Under the pieces are notes generated by a model. The model was given only the letters and a program-made list of their open reading frames with translations. It made no database searches and had not been told where the DNA came from. A stretch of 26,430 nt of DNA from a virus. Made by a program: the position numbers and the translations under genes. Below, one piece after another: positions 17,322 to 23,012 of this stretch. Location of the stretch: positions 1 through 26,430 of IMG/VR virus record IMGVR_UViG_3300035182_001435. One strand, given 5' to 3'. Numbering within the stretch: the stretch's first letter is position 1; each line of letters begins with the position of its first letter.

Positions 17322-17849
17322 TTACAGTATTCGCCAGACATTTCGCGCTTCAACGAGAAACTTGGTTGAAATGGCGACACTGTAGCCTTTGGAGAGGAAC
17401 AGTTGAGTCGATTCGGGATTCGGAACTTGAGGCTCATCGGGCACTTCTTCCGAGGCTTCAGGAGTGTACCAGATTTCGTTGACCGCAACCGGAATAAAGT
17501 TCTTCTTGGTTTGTAGGATAATCCAGTTGACGTCGTGAAGCCACGGGAGACTCAAGGAGTCGTCGGAGATTTGGGCAATGACCCAGAATTTCCACGATTG
17601 AAAAGCCTTCACGGCTACCGAGTACATCGGGTCTTGCGGATTGAAGATGCCGGAGAGTACCACGAACTTCCGCCGTGGCAGTTTTACTTTTGTTAGCGGT
17701 TCAAGAATCTCGGCCATGAGCTCCGTCGAGCCGAGCGGATGGCCGGAGAATGTCAGGTGGAGGCCGTAGAATCCATTGAGCGAGCCTTCATGGAAAATTT
17801 CGGTCTCTGCCGACGAAATCCATAGATTTTTTGGGATGTCTATTTTCAC
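17322..17849 (-). CDS. Unknown protein, possibly a cysteine-less QueE-like (radical SAM fold) relative
   Basis: No clear family. This 175-residue product shows a faint but ordered resemblance to QueE (7-carboxy-7-deazaguanine synthase): ETEIFHEG near 15-22 (QueE: NEIFYSIQGEG), SGHPLGS at 35-41 where QueE has a GCxLRC cluster motif, KFVVLSGIFNPQDP at 61-74 (QueE: VVLTGGEPLLQ), and DVNWIILQTKK at 106-116 (QueE: DWITVSPK). The protein has no cysteine at all, so it cannot hold a 4Fe-4S cluster. If the relation is real it has lost radical SAM chemistry and would be a binding or scaffold protein. It starts at GTG 17849 with GGAGG before it, and lies between the basic small protein and the polymerase gene, 21 bases from the latter. 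The gene itself is secure; the relation is not. Confidence 0.6.
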   Translation of the reverse strand: MKIDIPKNLWISSAETEIFHEGSLNGFYGLHLTFSGHPLGSTELMAEILEPLTKVKLPRRKFVVLSGIFNPQDPMYSVAVKAFQSWKFWVIAQISDDSLSLPWLHDVNWIILQTKKNFIPVAVNEIWYTPEASEEVPDEPQVPNPESTQLFLSKGYSVAISTKFLVEARNVWRIL

Positions 17850-17895
17850 AGATTTTCCTCCTGCGAATACTTCTAATGAGGACGATTGAACTCAA

Positions 17896-17908
17896 CCCCC
17901 CCGTCAGA
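17896..17908 (-). repeat. G-run motif copy 7
   Basis: On the minus strand TCTGAC plus seven G and T. It lies in the gap of about 90 bases (17850-17939) between the basic small protein and the QueE-like gene. Nothing else is recognised in that gap except the 17-base near-repeat at 17922-17938. Confidence 0.85.
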
Positions 17909-17921
17909 GGGCCAAGGGCTA

Positions 17922-17938
17922 TTTTCGAGCCATTCGAC
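17922..17938 (-). repeat. Near-copy of the start region of the basic small protein gene
   Basis: These 17 bases match 18126-18142 at 16 positions. The original contains the ATG of the basic protein gene. The copy also has an in-frame ATG but meets a stop four codons later and has no ribosome binding site, so it is probably a relic of duplication. Confidence 0.4.
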
Positions 17939-17939
17939 A

Positions 17940-18137
17940 TTAAGGCTTTTTGGTAGCCTTGCTGCCGCCGTGGTAGTTCTTCTGACCGGGTGCAGCTTGG
18001 GCTGCGCGAGCCAGATTGCCGATGACCCCTCCGGGTACTCCCTGATCCTTGAGCTGAGCAGCACGGCCTCCAAAGCCGAGCTTGTTTGACTTGCCTTTGT
18101 AGGTCCCAGTCGTCTTCACTTTTCCTTTTCCAGCCAT
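17940..18137 (-). CDS. Small basic Gly/Lys-rich protein
   Basis: This is a 65-residue, strongly basic protein with a conserved-looking core, GGRAAQLKDQGVPGGVIG, followed by APGQKNYHGG. I recall similar short proteins in other phage genomes, but know no function. High Lys and Gly content suggests nucleic acid binding, by inference. It starts at ATG 18137 after GAGGAGG, inside the end of the upstream gene (22-base overlap), so translation is coupled. About 90 bases of non-coding DNA follow, holding a G-run motif copy (17896-17908) and a near-copy of its own start region (17922-17938). Confidence 0.7.
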   Translation of the reverse strand: MAGKGKVKTTGTYKGKSNKLGFGGRAAQLKDQGVPGGVIGNLARAAQAAPGQKNYHGGSKATKKP

Positions 18138-18391
18138 TCGACGTTCCTCCTCTTGTACTTACGGATGCGCTTGCGGTATTCCGCAAGGTCCTCGAGACAT
18201 AAATATTTGTGACCGAGAACGGTCACAAAATCCAACTTACCCGCTTTTGCTCCCCCATAAAGAGTATAGTTATTCAGGGTTTTGATGTCGATACCTGTTG
18301 CGCGAGAAGCAGCAGGAAAGGAAATATATCTTTTCCCCCCAATAACCACGGTATCGTGGGAGAGATTTACAAGAACTTCTTCATTCTCCAT
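18116..18391 (-). CDS. MerR/excisionase-like small DNA-binding protein
   Basis: This 91-residue protein contains ISFPAASRATGIDIKTLNNY, a helix-turn-helix of the MerR/excisionase type (about residues 23-42), then GHKYLCLEDLAEYRKR as the usual wing and closing helix. The C-terminus is very basic (RKYKRRN). It is probably a transcription regulator or replication accessory factor. It starts at ATG 18391 behind AAAGGAG. A GC-rich hairpin lies just upstream of that site (18404-18426). It is downstream of the DUF669-like gene and overlaps the basic small protein gene. Confidence 0.65.
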   Translation of the reverse strand: MENEEVLVNLSHDTVVIGGKRYISFPAASRATGIDIKTLNNYTLYGGAKAGKLDFVTVLGHKYLCLEDLAEYRKRIRKYKRRNVEWLEKEK

Positions 18392-18403
18392 CCGGTCTCC
18401 TTT

Positions 18404-18426
18404 CCGGGGGACTCTAAGCCCCCCGG
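18404..18426 (-). promoter_or_regulatory. GC-rich hairpin before the ribosome binding site of the MerR-like gene
   Basis: CCGGGGG and CCCCCGG arms flank an 8 to 9-base loop, between the DUF669-like gene and the MerR-like gene. On the minus strand the arm runs directly into AAAGGAG, so it may modulate translation or mark a processing point. Only A-rich sequence follows, so intrinsic termination leftwards is unlikely. Confidence 0.45.
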
Positions 18427-18437
18427 AGTTTCTGATT

Positions 18438-18857
18438 TTACATGCCCGAAGGAACCGGCTTCGTGTCAGTCACTTCGTTGCTCTCTTCTCCATTGTAGGT
18501 GCGTTTACCCACGGTGATGAGCACTGACTTTCCCTGCAAGAGGCTGATGTCCATGGTAGTCCTGTCAACACCACACGCATGGAAGAGTCGGGCTACACGA
18601 GAAAGACCGATGTCCCTGCCTTTTCCAGGTTCATTGGGAACCCAGATGGACTGGAACACGTGACGACCGATTGCCGAGGCCCCGCTGACTTGAACGGGTC
18701 CATTCTCGATCCGATAATCGATGTTGATACCAGGTGTGCCTTTCTTCGAGGAGGTGACCTCCTCGATTTTCTCGATGACTCCGATGTAACGATTCGGGTC
18801 AATCACACTGTTGTTGGAGATGGGAGCCGAGTCCAATCCTGTTAAGTCTACGAGCAT
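18438..18857 (-). CDS. DUF669-like protein, probable phage ssDNA-binding protein
   Basis: This 139-residue product has the DUF669-type layout: an early beta strand YIGVIEKIEEVTSSKKGTPG, then GRHVFQSIWVPNEPGKG, then LSRVARLFHACGV and a final GKSVLITVGKRTYNGEESNEV with a short acidic or polar tail. DUF669 proteins are frequently found next to Sak4-type ATPases and are regarded as ssDNA-binding (OB-fold) proteins. I chose ATG 18857 because GAAGGAG lies 5 bases before it; a longer frame from 18893 lacks such a site. It is the first gene behind the sigma70 promoter at 18937-18965, with a hairpin in the leader. This fits strong independent expression of a stoichiometric DNA-binding protein. Confidence 0.7.
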   Translation of the reverse strand: MLVDLTGLDSAPISNNSVIDPNRYIGVIEKIEEVTSSKKGTPGINIDYRIENGPVQVSGASAIGRHVFQSIWVPNEPGKGRDIGLSRVARLFHACGVDRTTMDISLLQGKSVLITVGKRTYNGEESNEVTDTKPVPSGM

Positions 18858-18904
18858 AGTAACTCCTTCACGACACTTTTGGCTGTCGTCCACCAGATTG
18901 AATT

Positions 18905-18923
18905 GGGGGACCCAGGGTCCCCC
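18905..18923 (-). promoter_or_regulatory. GC-rich perfect hairpin in the 5' leader
   Basis: The sequence GGGGGACCC-A-GGGTCCCCC is a perfect inverted repeat. It would lie a few bases from the 5' end of the transcript from the sigma70 promoter. There is no T run on the minus strand after it, so it is not a simple terminator. It could protect the mRNA end or be bound by a protein. Confidence 0.55.
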
Positions 18924-18936
18924 TTGGGATACCTAA

Positions 18937-18965
18937 ATCATAGCACTACGGCTTGCTTATGTCAA
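18937..18965 (-). promoter_or_regulatory. Sigma70-type promoter TTGACA-17-TATGAT
   Basis: On the minus strand TTGACA (18960-18965) and TATGAT (18937-18942) are separated by exactly 17 bases, almost the bacterial consensus. Transcription would begin near 18930. The -35 box is formed by the last two sense codons of the Sak4-like gene (TTG ACA before TAA). It would drive the DUF669-like gene and everything to the left of it. Confidence 0.75.
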
Positions 18966-19760
18966 GCTAGAGGCTTCAGCTTTTTGGATTTTCCGAGCAG
19001 CGATGATTTTCTCATAGGTCGGATTCTCGAGAACAGTGAGTTTCGTGAGACGAGTCTTGGCTTGGAACCACCGATACGGCTGGGCATGGAGGAAGAACCG
19101 AGTCTGAGGACCAGAAGGTGTCGCATCAGTTTGGGACCGCAGAAAGTACACTTCATCGAAGTCAGCCATGATTTTATCCCGATACTTTCCGGTCATCAGC
19201 GGCTTGCCCTCGATGGCCCCTGTGATCTCGTCTTTTTCCTCGTCAACAAGGGCAGTCACGACGACGTTGTAGGTTTTGCTGACTTCCTTGAGAAGCGAGG
19301 ACAGAAGGCTGCAACGGCCTTTGAGCCGGCCGTATTCTGTGAAACTGGCCTTGTCGCTGATGACAGAAAGCGAACCTTCAGTCATCAGTTCCGGCAGGAA
19401 GAAGTCGTCCACAAGGCTCGTGTAACTGTCAATTACAATCGTTTTGATGTGGCTAAACTTGCCTCCTTTGTCGAATGGACCTGTCCGCATTTTTGCAGCC
19501 TGCAGAATCCCCACGACCGTCATGAACGGATTCGAGACCGCCGAGAGGTCGATGACATCGACTTTTTTCGGGATGCTGGCGAGCCCAGAATCCGTGTCGA
19601 TGAACAGTGGGTCCGGTGAAGTTGCGGCTAAGGTCGTCTTACCCGAACCAGAATCGCCGTAGAGCAGGACCCGCATGGTCTTGGCTTCAGTTGGGCTGTA
19701 AGAACTGATAAGCGGGTCAAAATTTGGGACTGTAAGAGTCCCTTTGATTCCTAGAATCAT
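18957..19760 (-). CDS. Sak4-like RecA-type P-loop ATPase (recombinase)
   Basis: This 267-residue protein has Walker A GDSGSGKTT (35-43, Lys41), a FIDTDSGLA segment after it and Walker B TIVIDSYT (Asp111), as in the AAA_24 / Sak4 family of minimal RecA-like phage proteins. These support homologous recombination or strand annealing with an ssDNA-binding partner. That partner is likely the DUF669-like gene directly downstream, and a nuclease gene lies directly upstream with a 4-base overlap, so the three form a recombination cassette. It starts at ATG 19760 after AGGAGG. The C-terminal codons carry the -35 box of the next promoter. Confidence 0.82.
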   Translation of the reverse strand: MILGIKGTLTVPNFDPLISSYSPTEAKTMRVLLYGDSGSGKTTLAATSPDPLFIDTDSGLASIPKKVDVIDLSAVSNPFMTVVGILQAAKMRTGPFDKGGKFSHIKTIVIDSYTSLVDDFFLPELMTEGSLSVISDKASFTEYGRLKGRCSLLSSLLKEVSKTYNVVVTALVDEEKDEITGAIEGKPLMTGKYRDKIMADFDEVYFLRSQTDATPSGPQTRFFLHAQPYRWFQAKTRLTKLTVLENPTYEKIIAARKIQKAEASSLT

Positions 19761-20638
19761 TGTGATTCCTCCTGTGGAGAGAGATGAAAGGCATTCAAGA
19801 TGCCTTCAGAAACATTTTCGACTCGAAGTCGGTTTCTGCAAATATCAGCATACGGGCAACCAAATTTCTCGCAGGTTGATGGATACCTCGGAAACAGCAC
19901 GTCCGGCGGGACTCCTCCCCGCAGAGACTTGAGCCTGGATTCCATCTCGATGATTGTCCCTGCGAGCCCAGCCTCAAAAAGCTCGATTTCTTCAGCCGTC
20001 CGAGTTAGTTCTGCGACAGTAATTGTGACCGGTGTTTCGGGCTTGTTCTTGTCGAACACGGTAACATCGGCCAGTGCGTAGCTTATTGGGCCATAGATTC
20101 TTTGGGCTCCCAACAGATACATGGTCAGTTGGTCGGAGTTTTCGAGGTTGTCGAGTGTGTAAGTAACGTTAGACGAAGTCGTCTTGTGCTCGAGGATAAT
20201 TTTCTCCGAGGAGTTGCCCCAGATTCCGTCAATCCGAGCAGTGACGGAGAAGTTCAGCTGCTGAAGGGGAAATTCAATTTCCTTCTCAACCGCGATGGGG
20301 CTACCTTCAGCAGGCAAGAAGGGCCCAATTTTCTCGAGCCATATCTCAAAGTTTTTTGCAGAGATTTGGGGTCCTGTAAAAATCTGTCGAGCTTCGGAGA
20401 CTGCCCCTTCAACGGGTTTCCCGAGCAGCAGCTGCTCAAGGCCTTTATGCCACGCAGAGCCGAGGAGCAACGCTGTCTTGTCAGGCCTGGGCTCACGGAG
20501 AATGTAGTTGAAATACCATTTTCGGGGACACGAGCGAAACTCGTCGAAGAAGTGGTAGCCGAAGCTAGATGCCCCTGGTCTGACGGGGGGGTCTGTATCT
20601 GTCGTCGTGTCGGTAGCGACAATTGATGTATCCAACAT
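19757..20638 (-). CDS. Cas4/RecB-like PD-(D/E)XK nuclease with Fe-S cysteines
   Basis: This 293-residue protein has the RecB/Cas4 exonuclease signature: SCPRKW (Cys37), GSAWHKGLE (His64), ARIDGIW (Asp137) and ILEHKTT (Glu150, Lys152). The C-terminal cluster Cys256-x4-Cys261-x5-Cys267 plus Cys37 should hold a 4Fe-4S cluster, as in Cas4 and AddB. It probably resects DNA ends in the recombination cassette with the Sak4-like ATPase, whose start overlaps its stop by 4 bases. It starts at ATG 20638 after CAGGAGG. No cas1 or cas2 is nearby, so a CRISPR adaptation role is unlikely. A G-run motif copy lies near its start codon. Confidence 0.85.
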   Translation of the reverse strand: MLDTSIVATDTTTDTDPPVRPGASSFGYHFFDEFRSCPRKWYFNYILREPRPDKTALLLGSAWHKGLEQLLLGKPVEGAVSEARQIFTGPQISAKNFEIWLEKIGPFLPAEGSPIAVEKEIEFPLQQLNFSVTARIDGIWGNSSEKIILEHKTTSSNVTYTLDNLENSDQLTMYLLGAQRIYGPISYALADVTVFDKNKPETPVTITVAELTRTAEEIELFEAGLAGTIIEMESRLKSLRGGVPPDVLFPRYPSTCEKFGCPYADICRNRLRVENVSEGILNAFHLSPQEESQ

Positions 20639-20711
20639 GAATGAACCTCCTGAAAACCATGTATATCGGGATCCACACCGGGATCTGGAGAATGAGGATG
20701 AATATACTCAT
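20565..20711 (-). CDS. Possible 48-residue membrane protein overlapping the nuclease start
   Basis: The stop of the 86-residue gene overlaps an ATG at 20711 in ATGA fashion, with AAAGGA seven bases before it. The resulting frame encodes 48 residues beginning MSIFILILQIPVWIPIYMVF, a good single transmembrane segment, then a basic tail. It runs 74 bases into the nuclease gene in another frame. Start context and coupling are good, but there is no homology evidence and the hydrophobicity could be chance. Confidence 0.3.
   Translation of the reverse strand: MSIFILILQIPVWIPIYMVFRRFIHVGYINCRYRHDDRYRPPRQTRGI
20579..20591 (+). repeat. G-run motif copy 8
   Basis: TCTGAC plus seven G and T, on the plus strand. 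It lies close to the start of the nuclease gene (Asp-Pro-Pro-Val-Arg on the minus strand). Confidence 0.85.
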
Positions 20712-20968
20712 ACGTCATCCTTTACGTTCCATGCCGAGACTACTTTATCGGTATCCAGGGCTTTTTTGAGTAGGTGGATAAGCTCGTCGACAGCACTTTT
20801 ATCGAGGACTACTTCTGCGCTCTTCGAGGGGCCTACGATGTCCCATCTTACGATAGAAAGAACAACTCTGAATGGAGCATACGAAACATAACCCCCCAAT
20901 TCGGGCACAATAAGAGATTTATCGTTTTCTTGGGATTTAATGATAAATCCGGAAAGTTGTGGATTCAT
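20708..20968 (-). CDS. Small protein of unknown function (86 residues)
   Basis: I do not recognise it. The product is a small alpha/beta protein with strands near GFIIKSQENDKSLIV and RVVLSIVRWDIV, and a helix DELIHLLKKALDTDK near the C-terminus. There is no signal or membrane segment. It starts at ATG 20968 after AAGGAGG and overlaps the preceding gene by 4 bases. It is the last small gene before the recombination cassette, which suggests a role around DNA metabolism but does not prove one. Confidence 0.6.
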   Translation of the reverse strand: MNPQLSGFIIKSQENDKSLIVPELGGYVSYAPFRVVLSIVRWDIVGPSKSAEVVLDKSAVDELIHLLKKALDTDKVVSAWNVKDDV

Positions 20969-21273
20969 GAATTTTCTGCCTCCTTGCCAGTATACACAAG
21001 ATAATGTCGGCCCCGGATAATGAATTCCCGGGGCTTGTGCGTAAGGAAACGAAGCCGGTCAAGTCCGAGGCCGAGGTATTCTGCTGCCTCCCGAAAGCCC
21101 CCAAATTTCTCGATGTGGCCATCGAAGAATTGCACATAGACAATTCTCGGCTTCCGGCCGCCATTATGCCCGCTCAGTGCTTCTCGCCGTGGTTTTGACC
21201 TATCGTTGGTCAGTAGCCGCCACACGGCGTCATCTCGAGTCGAATCTCTAGGTTCTCTTGCCGTTTCAGTCAA
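20965..21273 (-). CDS. Small basic protein, possible NUMOD1-like DNA-binding motif
   Basis: This 102-residue protein has a basic N-terminal half (SKPRREALSGHNGGRKPR), then a beta segment IVYVQFFDGHIEKFGGF followed by REAAEYLGLGLDRLRFLTHK. The latter resembles the NUMOD1 type of helix-turn-helix that accompanies homing endonucleases, but no nuclease motif is present. I chose TTG 21273 because GAGGAGG lies 7 bases before it; an ATG-started extension to 21366 would overlap the upstream gene by 100 bases. It overlaps both neighbours slightly (8 and 4 bases). Confidence 0.55.
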   Translation of the reverse strand: MTETAREPRDSTRDDAVWRLLTNDRSKPRREALSGHNGGRKPRIVYVQFFDGHIEKFGGFREAAEYLGLGLDRLRFLTHKPREFIIRGRHYLVYTGKEAENS

Positions 21274-21484
21274 TTTTAACCTCCTCATTCCAGCATTGCT
21301 CACATGTGATTCCACGGCATCCAGTAACACGGCCACTCTTTGATACTTTCCCAGTATCGAAATCAAACGACGGCTCCCCCTTTATAAGTCGTCCAGGACA
21401 AGTATTGTTGACAAAGAAGTTTGCCTCCCTGTCATTTTTCACTAACCAGGTATTCTTCTTTCTCAATGTTTCAATTCGTGTCAT
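21266..21484 (-). CDS. Small four-cysteine protein, possible zinc-binding (72 residues)
   Basis: The product starts MTRIETLRKK and has cysteines at 29, 56, 61 and 64 (NTCPGR, TGCRG, TCEQCW). This spacing could bind zinc, although the first pair is far apart. The start is ATG 21484 with GGAG eight bases before; a longer version to 21580 would run through most of the upstream gene in another frame. It overlaps the ends of both neighbours, as expected in a tightly coupled operon. Function is unknown. Confidence 0.5.
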   Translation of the reverse strand: MTRIETLRKKNTWLVKNDREANFFVNNTCPGRLIKGEPSFDFDTGKVSKSGRVTGCRGITCEQCWNEEVKID

Positions 21485-21638
21485 CGTCGGACTCCTCATC
21501 GTTGGCTTCATCAAAGAATATAATTTCCCCAGTGCCGCCGCAGTGCTCGCACTCGTTCCAAAATTCCTTTGTACTGCCATCTTCTAGGCGTTCGATATAT
21601 ACCTGAACTCCCGAACCTTCGCACCATGGGCAAATCAT
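21471..21638 (-). CDS. Tiny zinc-finger protein with two DnaJ-type CxxCxGxG repeats (55 residues)
   Basis: The frame starts at ATG 21638 after AGGAGG and encodes 55 residues. It has two exact CxxCxGxG units, CPWCEGSG (3-10) and CEHCGGTG (30-37), as in the zinc-binding region of DnaJ, followed by a very acidic C-terminus (DEANDEESDDD). Small proteins with this pair are frequent in phage early regions; their targets are unknown. It overlaps the preceding gene by 4 bases. Confidence 0.65.
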   Translation of the reverse strand: MICPWCEGSGVQVYIERLEDGSTKEFWNECEHCGGTGEIIFFDEANDEESDDDTN

Positions 21639-21817
21639 TTTTCTACCTCCTCTGCTTTATGAACTGTTATGCGCAGCGGCCACCTCCCCTCACCAATCCC
21701 AGCTCTTTCCAGAACGTTCTCAATCTTTTCGGTCGAATCGGCGAGTATAACTCTGCCTAATACCTCGACTACACTATCAATTTGTTCCAGACTTTCGACG
21801 TAAAATGCTACTTTCAT
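21635..21817 (-). CDS. Small protein of unknown function (60 residues)
   Basis: I do not recognise this alpha/beta protein, which starts MKVAFYVESLEQIDSVVEVL and ends RITVHKAEEVEK. The composition is soluble, with no cysteine. It starts at ATG 21817 behind AAGGAGG, inside the end of the upstream gene (4-base overlap), and overlaps the zinc-finger gene by 4 bases downstream. It is part of the coupled early gene string. Confidence 0.55.
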   Translation of the reverse strand: MKVAFYVESLEQIDSVVEVLGRVILADSTEKIENVLERAGIGEGRWPLRITVHKAEEVEK

Positions 21818-22002
21818 TGCTCTGCCTCCTTATTGTATGCCTCGTTGAGTTTGGCCTGCTCATATTTCCGCCATTCTTCTGGCGTCATCTGCGCCACACG
21901 GTAGCGGGTCTCTGCATGGCTTTCATCTTCCTCCGGCGGTGGAGCGGAGAAACATATCTTTAGCCTCGAGAGTAAACGCTGAATCCAAGATACTTTATCC
22001 AT
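21814..22002 (-). CDS. Small protein of unknown function (62 residues)
   Basis: I do not recognise it. The product begins with an amphipathic basic segment (WIQRLLSRLKICF), followed by an acidic Pro stretch (PPPEEDES) and a helical end (TPEEWRKYEQAKLNEAYNK). It could associate with a membrane through the N-terminal helix, but this is a guess. It starts at ATG 22002 after GGAGGGA and overlaps the upstream stop by 8 bases. Confidence 0.5.
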   Translation of the reverse strand: MDKVSWIQRLLSRLKICFSAPPPEEDESHAETRYRVAQMTPEEWRKYEQAKLNEAYNKEAEQ

Positions 22003-22225
22003 TTACTGTCCCTCCTTCGTCGAAAACGACACTGAACCGGTCATATGGGCAGTATGCAATCCCGCCACATTCATCTACCAAGAGTAACGTACCATCATCT
22101 TCAAGCGCAAAGCCCTCTATATCCATCCACATAAGGCCTTTAGCCCAATCTTCAGTTTTTGCGATTGTGTACTCATCGGCCTCTTTGCCAGTCAAATTAT
22201 CAATCACTTTAAATGTTGGCATCAT
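21995..22225 (-). CDS. Small acidic protein of unknown function (76 residues)
   Basis: The product (MMPTFKVIDNLTGKEADEY) is acidic and ends with LLLVDECGGIAYCPYDRFSVVFDEG, a beta-rich piece similar in style to small phage proteins of unknown function. Two ATG codons are possible (22225 and 22222). I favour 22225 because it makes the usual ATGA overlap with the upstream stop. GGAGGG lies just before. Confidence 0.55.
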   Translation of the reverse strand: MMPTFKVIDNLTGKEADEYTIAKTEDWAKGLMWMDIEGFALEDDGTLLLVDECGGIAYCPYDRFSVVFDEGGTVNG

Positions 22226-22401
22226 ACCCTCCTTTTACGCATTTCCGCGAGTGCTTCATCGAGGCTCTTCTCGATTTCACGCCACCGGCGGTCATCGTCT
22301 GCGTCGAGCATATCTTCTTCTCTGCGCTCGCGTTCTTCTTGAGACTCACGCTCCGGCGGTGGGTCGGGATTGTCGTTGGGCCCGCAATCTACATATCTCA
22401 T
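22222..22401 (-). CDS. Small highly charged helical protein (59 residues)
   Basis: The frame begins at ATG 22401 after AGGAGG, overlapping the lipase stop by 4 bases. It encodes 59 residues that are mostly Glu, Arg and Asp in one likely helix (ERESQEERERREEDM, then WREIEKSLDEALAEM). No family is recognised. It is linked by overlapping stops and starts on both sides, which supports it as a true gene despite its length. Confidence 0.55.
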   Translation of the reverse strand: MRYVDCGPNDNPDPPPERESQEERERREEDMLDADDDRRWREIEKSLDEALAEMRKRRV

Positions 22402-22994
22402 GCTTCACCTCCTGCTTTCAGTTTCTCGACAAAATCAGTATAAGTTTGCGGGGAATGCCCGCTGATGAAAGTTACTCCTTTCGGGGGATAGAACGTCATC
22501 TCGTCGCCAATATTCTCCTGGAAACCGAGGAACTTCGGTGGAAGCCTGGGAACAATATCCTTGGAGCAGAGGACATTGTGGATTTCCACGTTAGGGTATT
22601 GATTCAACGGTTTCTTCCATGCAACTCGAGGAGCAGCAAACGTGAACACCTTGATATGTTCCCGAAGAAGTCCTCCGATTTCCGAAGCCAGAATCAGTGC
22701 GAACGCACCGCCGCAGGAATACCCCGCCCAGACTTGTGGGAGACCTGCTGTTATCTTGAGCTCGTTGAACACGGAGAACAGCGCTTCGAAGTAGCCGCCG
22801 TGGAGACCACCTCTCGGGAAGAAGTTGAAGTCCATCAGCCAGTCGGCGCGTTCAACTGACCCTTGAAAGTCGATGTATTGCACGTCATCGACTACCTGCG
22901 AGCGATATGTCGCTCGGTTTTCAGCCGCTTGTGACCAACCTCCGGCCATTTGGAGTCGATTCCACGCCGCGATAATTTCATCATTTACTGCCAT
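22398..22994 (-). CDS. Class 3 lipase (alpha/beta hydrolase)
   Basis: This 198-residue protein has the Lipase_3 layout: FQGSVERADWLMDF (43-56; family: FRGT...DWL.D), LHGGYFEAL (64-72; family: VH.GF), nucleophile elbow GYSCGG with Ser93, TFAAPRV (118-124), acid Asp146 in SKDIVPRLPP and His180 in SGHSPQTY. The complete triad suggests an active acyl-ester hydrolase. It has no signal peptide or membrane segment, so it should act in the cytoplasm or be released at lysis. Whether it attacks host phospholipids, storage lipids or another ester is unknown. It starts at ATG 22994 after AAAGGAGG and sits in the early operon, far from the lysis-type genes at the left edge. Confidence 0.8.
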   Translation of the reverse strand: MAVNDEIIAAWNRLQMAGGWSQAAENRATYRSQVVDDVQYIDFQGSVERADWLMDFNFFPRGGLHGGYFEALFSVFNELKITAGLPQVWAGYSCGGAFALILASEIGGLLREHIKVFTFAAPRVAWKKPLNQYPNVEIHNVLCSKDIVPRLPPKFLGFQENIGDEMTFYPPKGVTFISGHSPQTYTDFVEKLKAGGEA

Positions 22995-23012
22995 CCTTGA
23001 CCTCCTTTGAAT

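Noticed and set aside
17788-18186. Open frame of 132 residues covering the basic small protein gene
   Set aside because: It lacks a good start site and its product looks like an out-of-frame reading. The 65-residue gene has a strong start and a recognisable core.
18404-18426. Hairpin as a rho-independent terminator
   Set aside because: On the leftward strand it is followed by GAAAGGAG, not by T. T-rich sequence on the other side would serve only a rightward transcript, and no rightward gene ends there.
18879-19619. Open frame of 246 residues on the plus strand
   Set aside because: It is the shadow of the Sak4-like ATPase gene, whose Walker motifs are certain.
19757-20638. Cas4 of a CRISPR adaptation module
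   Set aside because: There is no cas1, cas2, effector or array nearby. The gene is coupled to a Sak4-like ATPase as in phage recombination cassettes.
21939-22859. Long open frame on the plus strand over the small early genes (306 residues)
   Set aside because: It is antisense to several coupled genes with strong ribosome binding sites and to the clear lipase gene; the product has no recognisable pattern.
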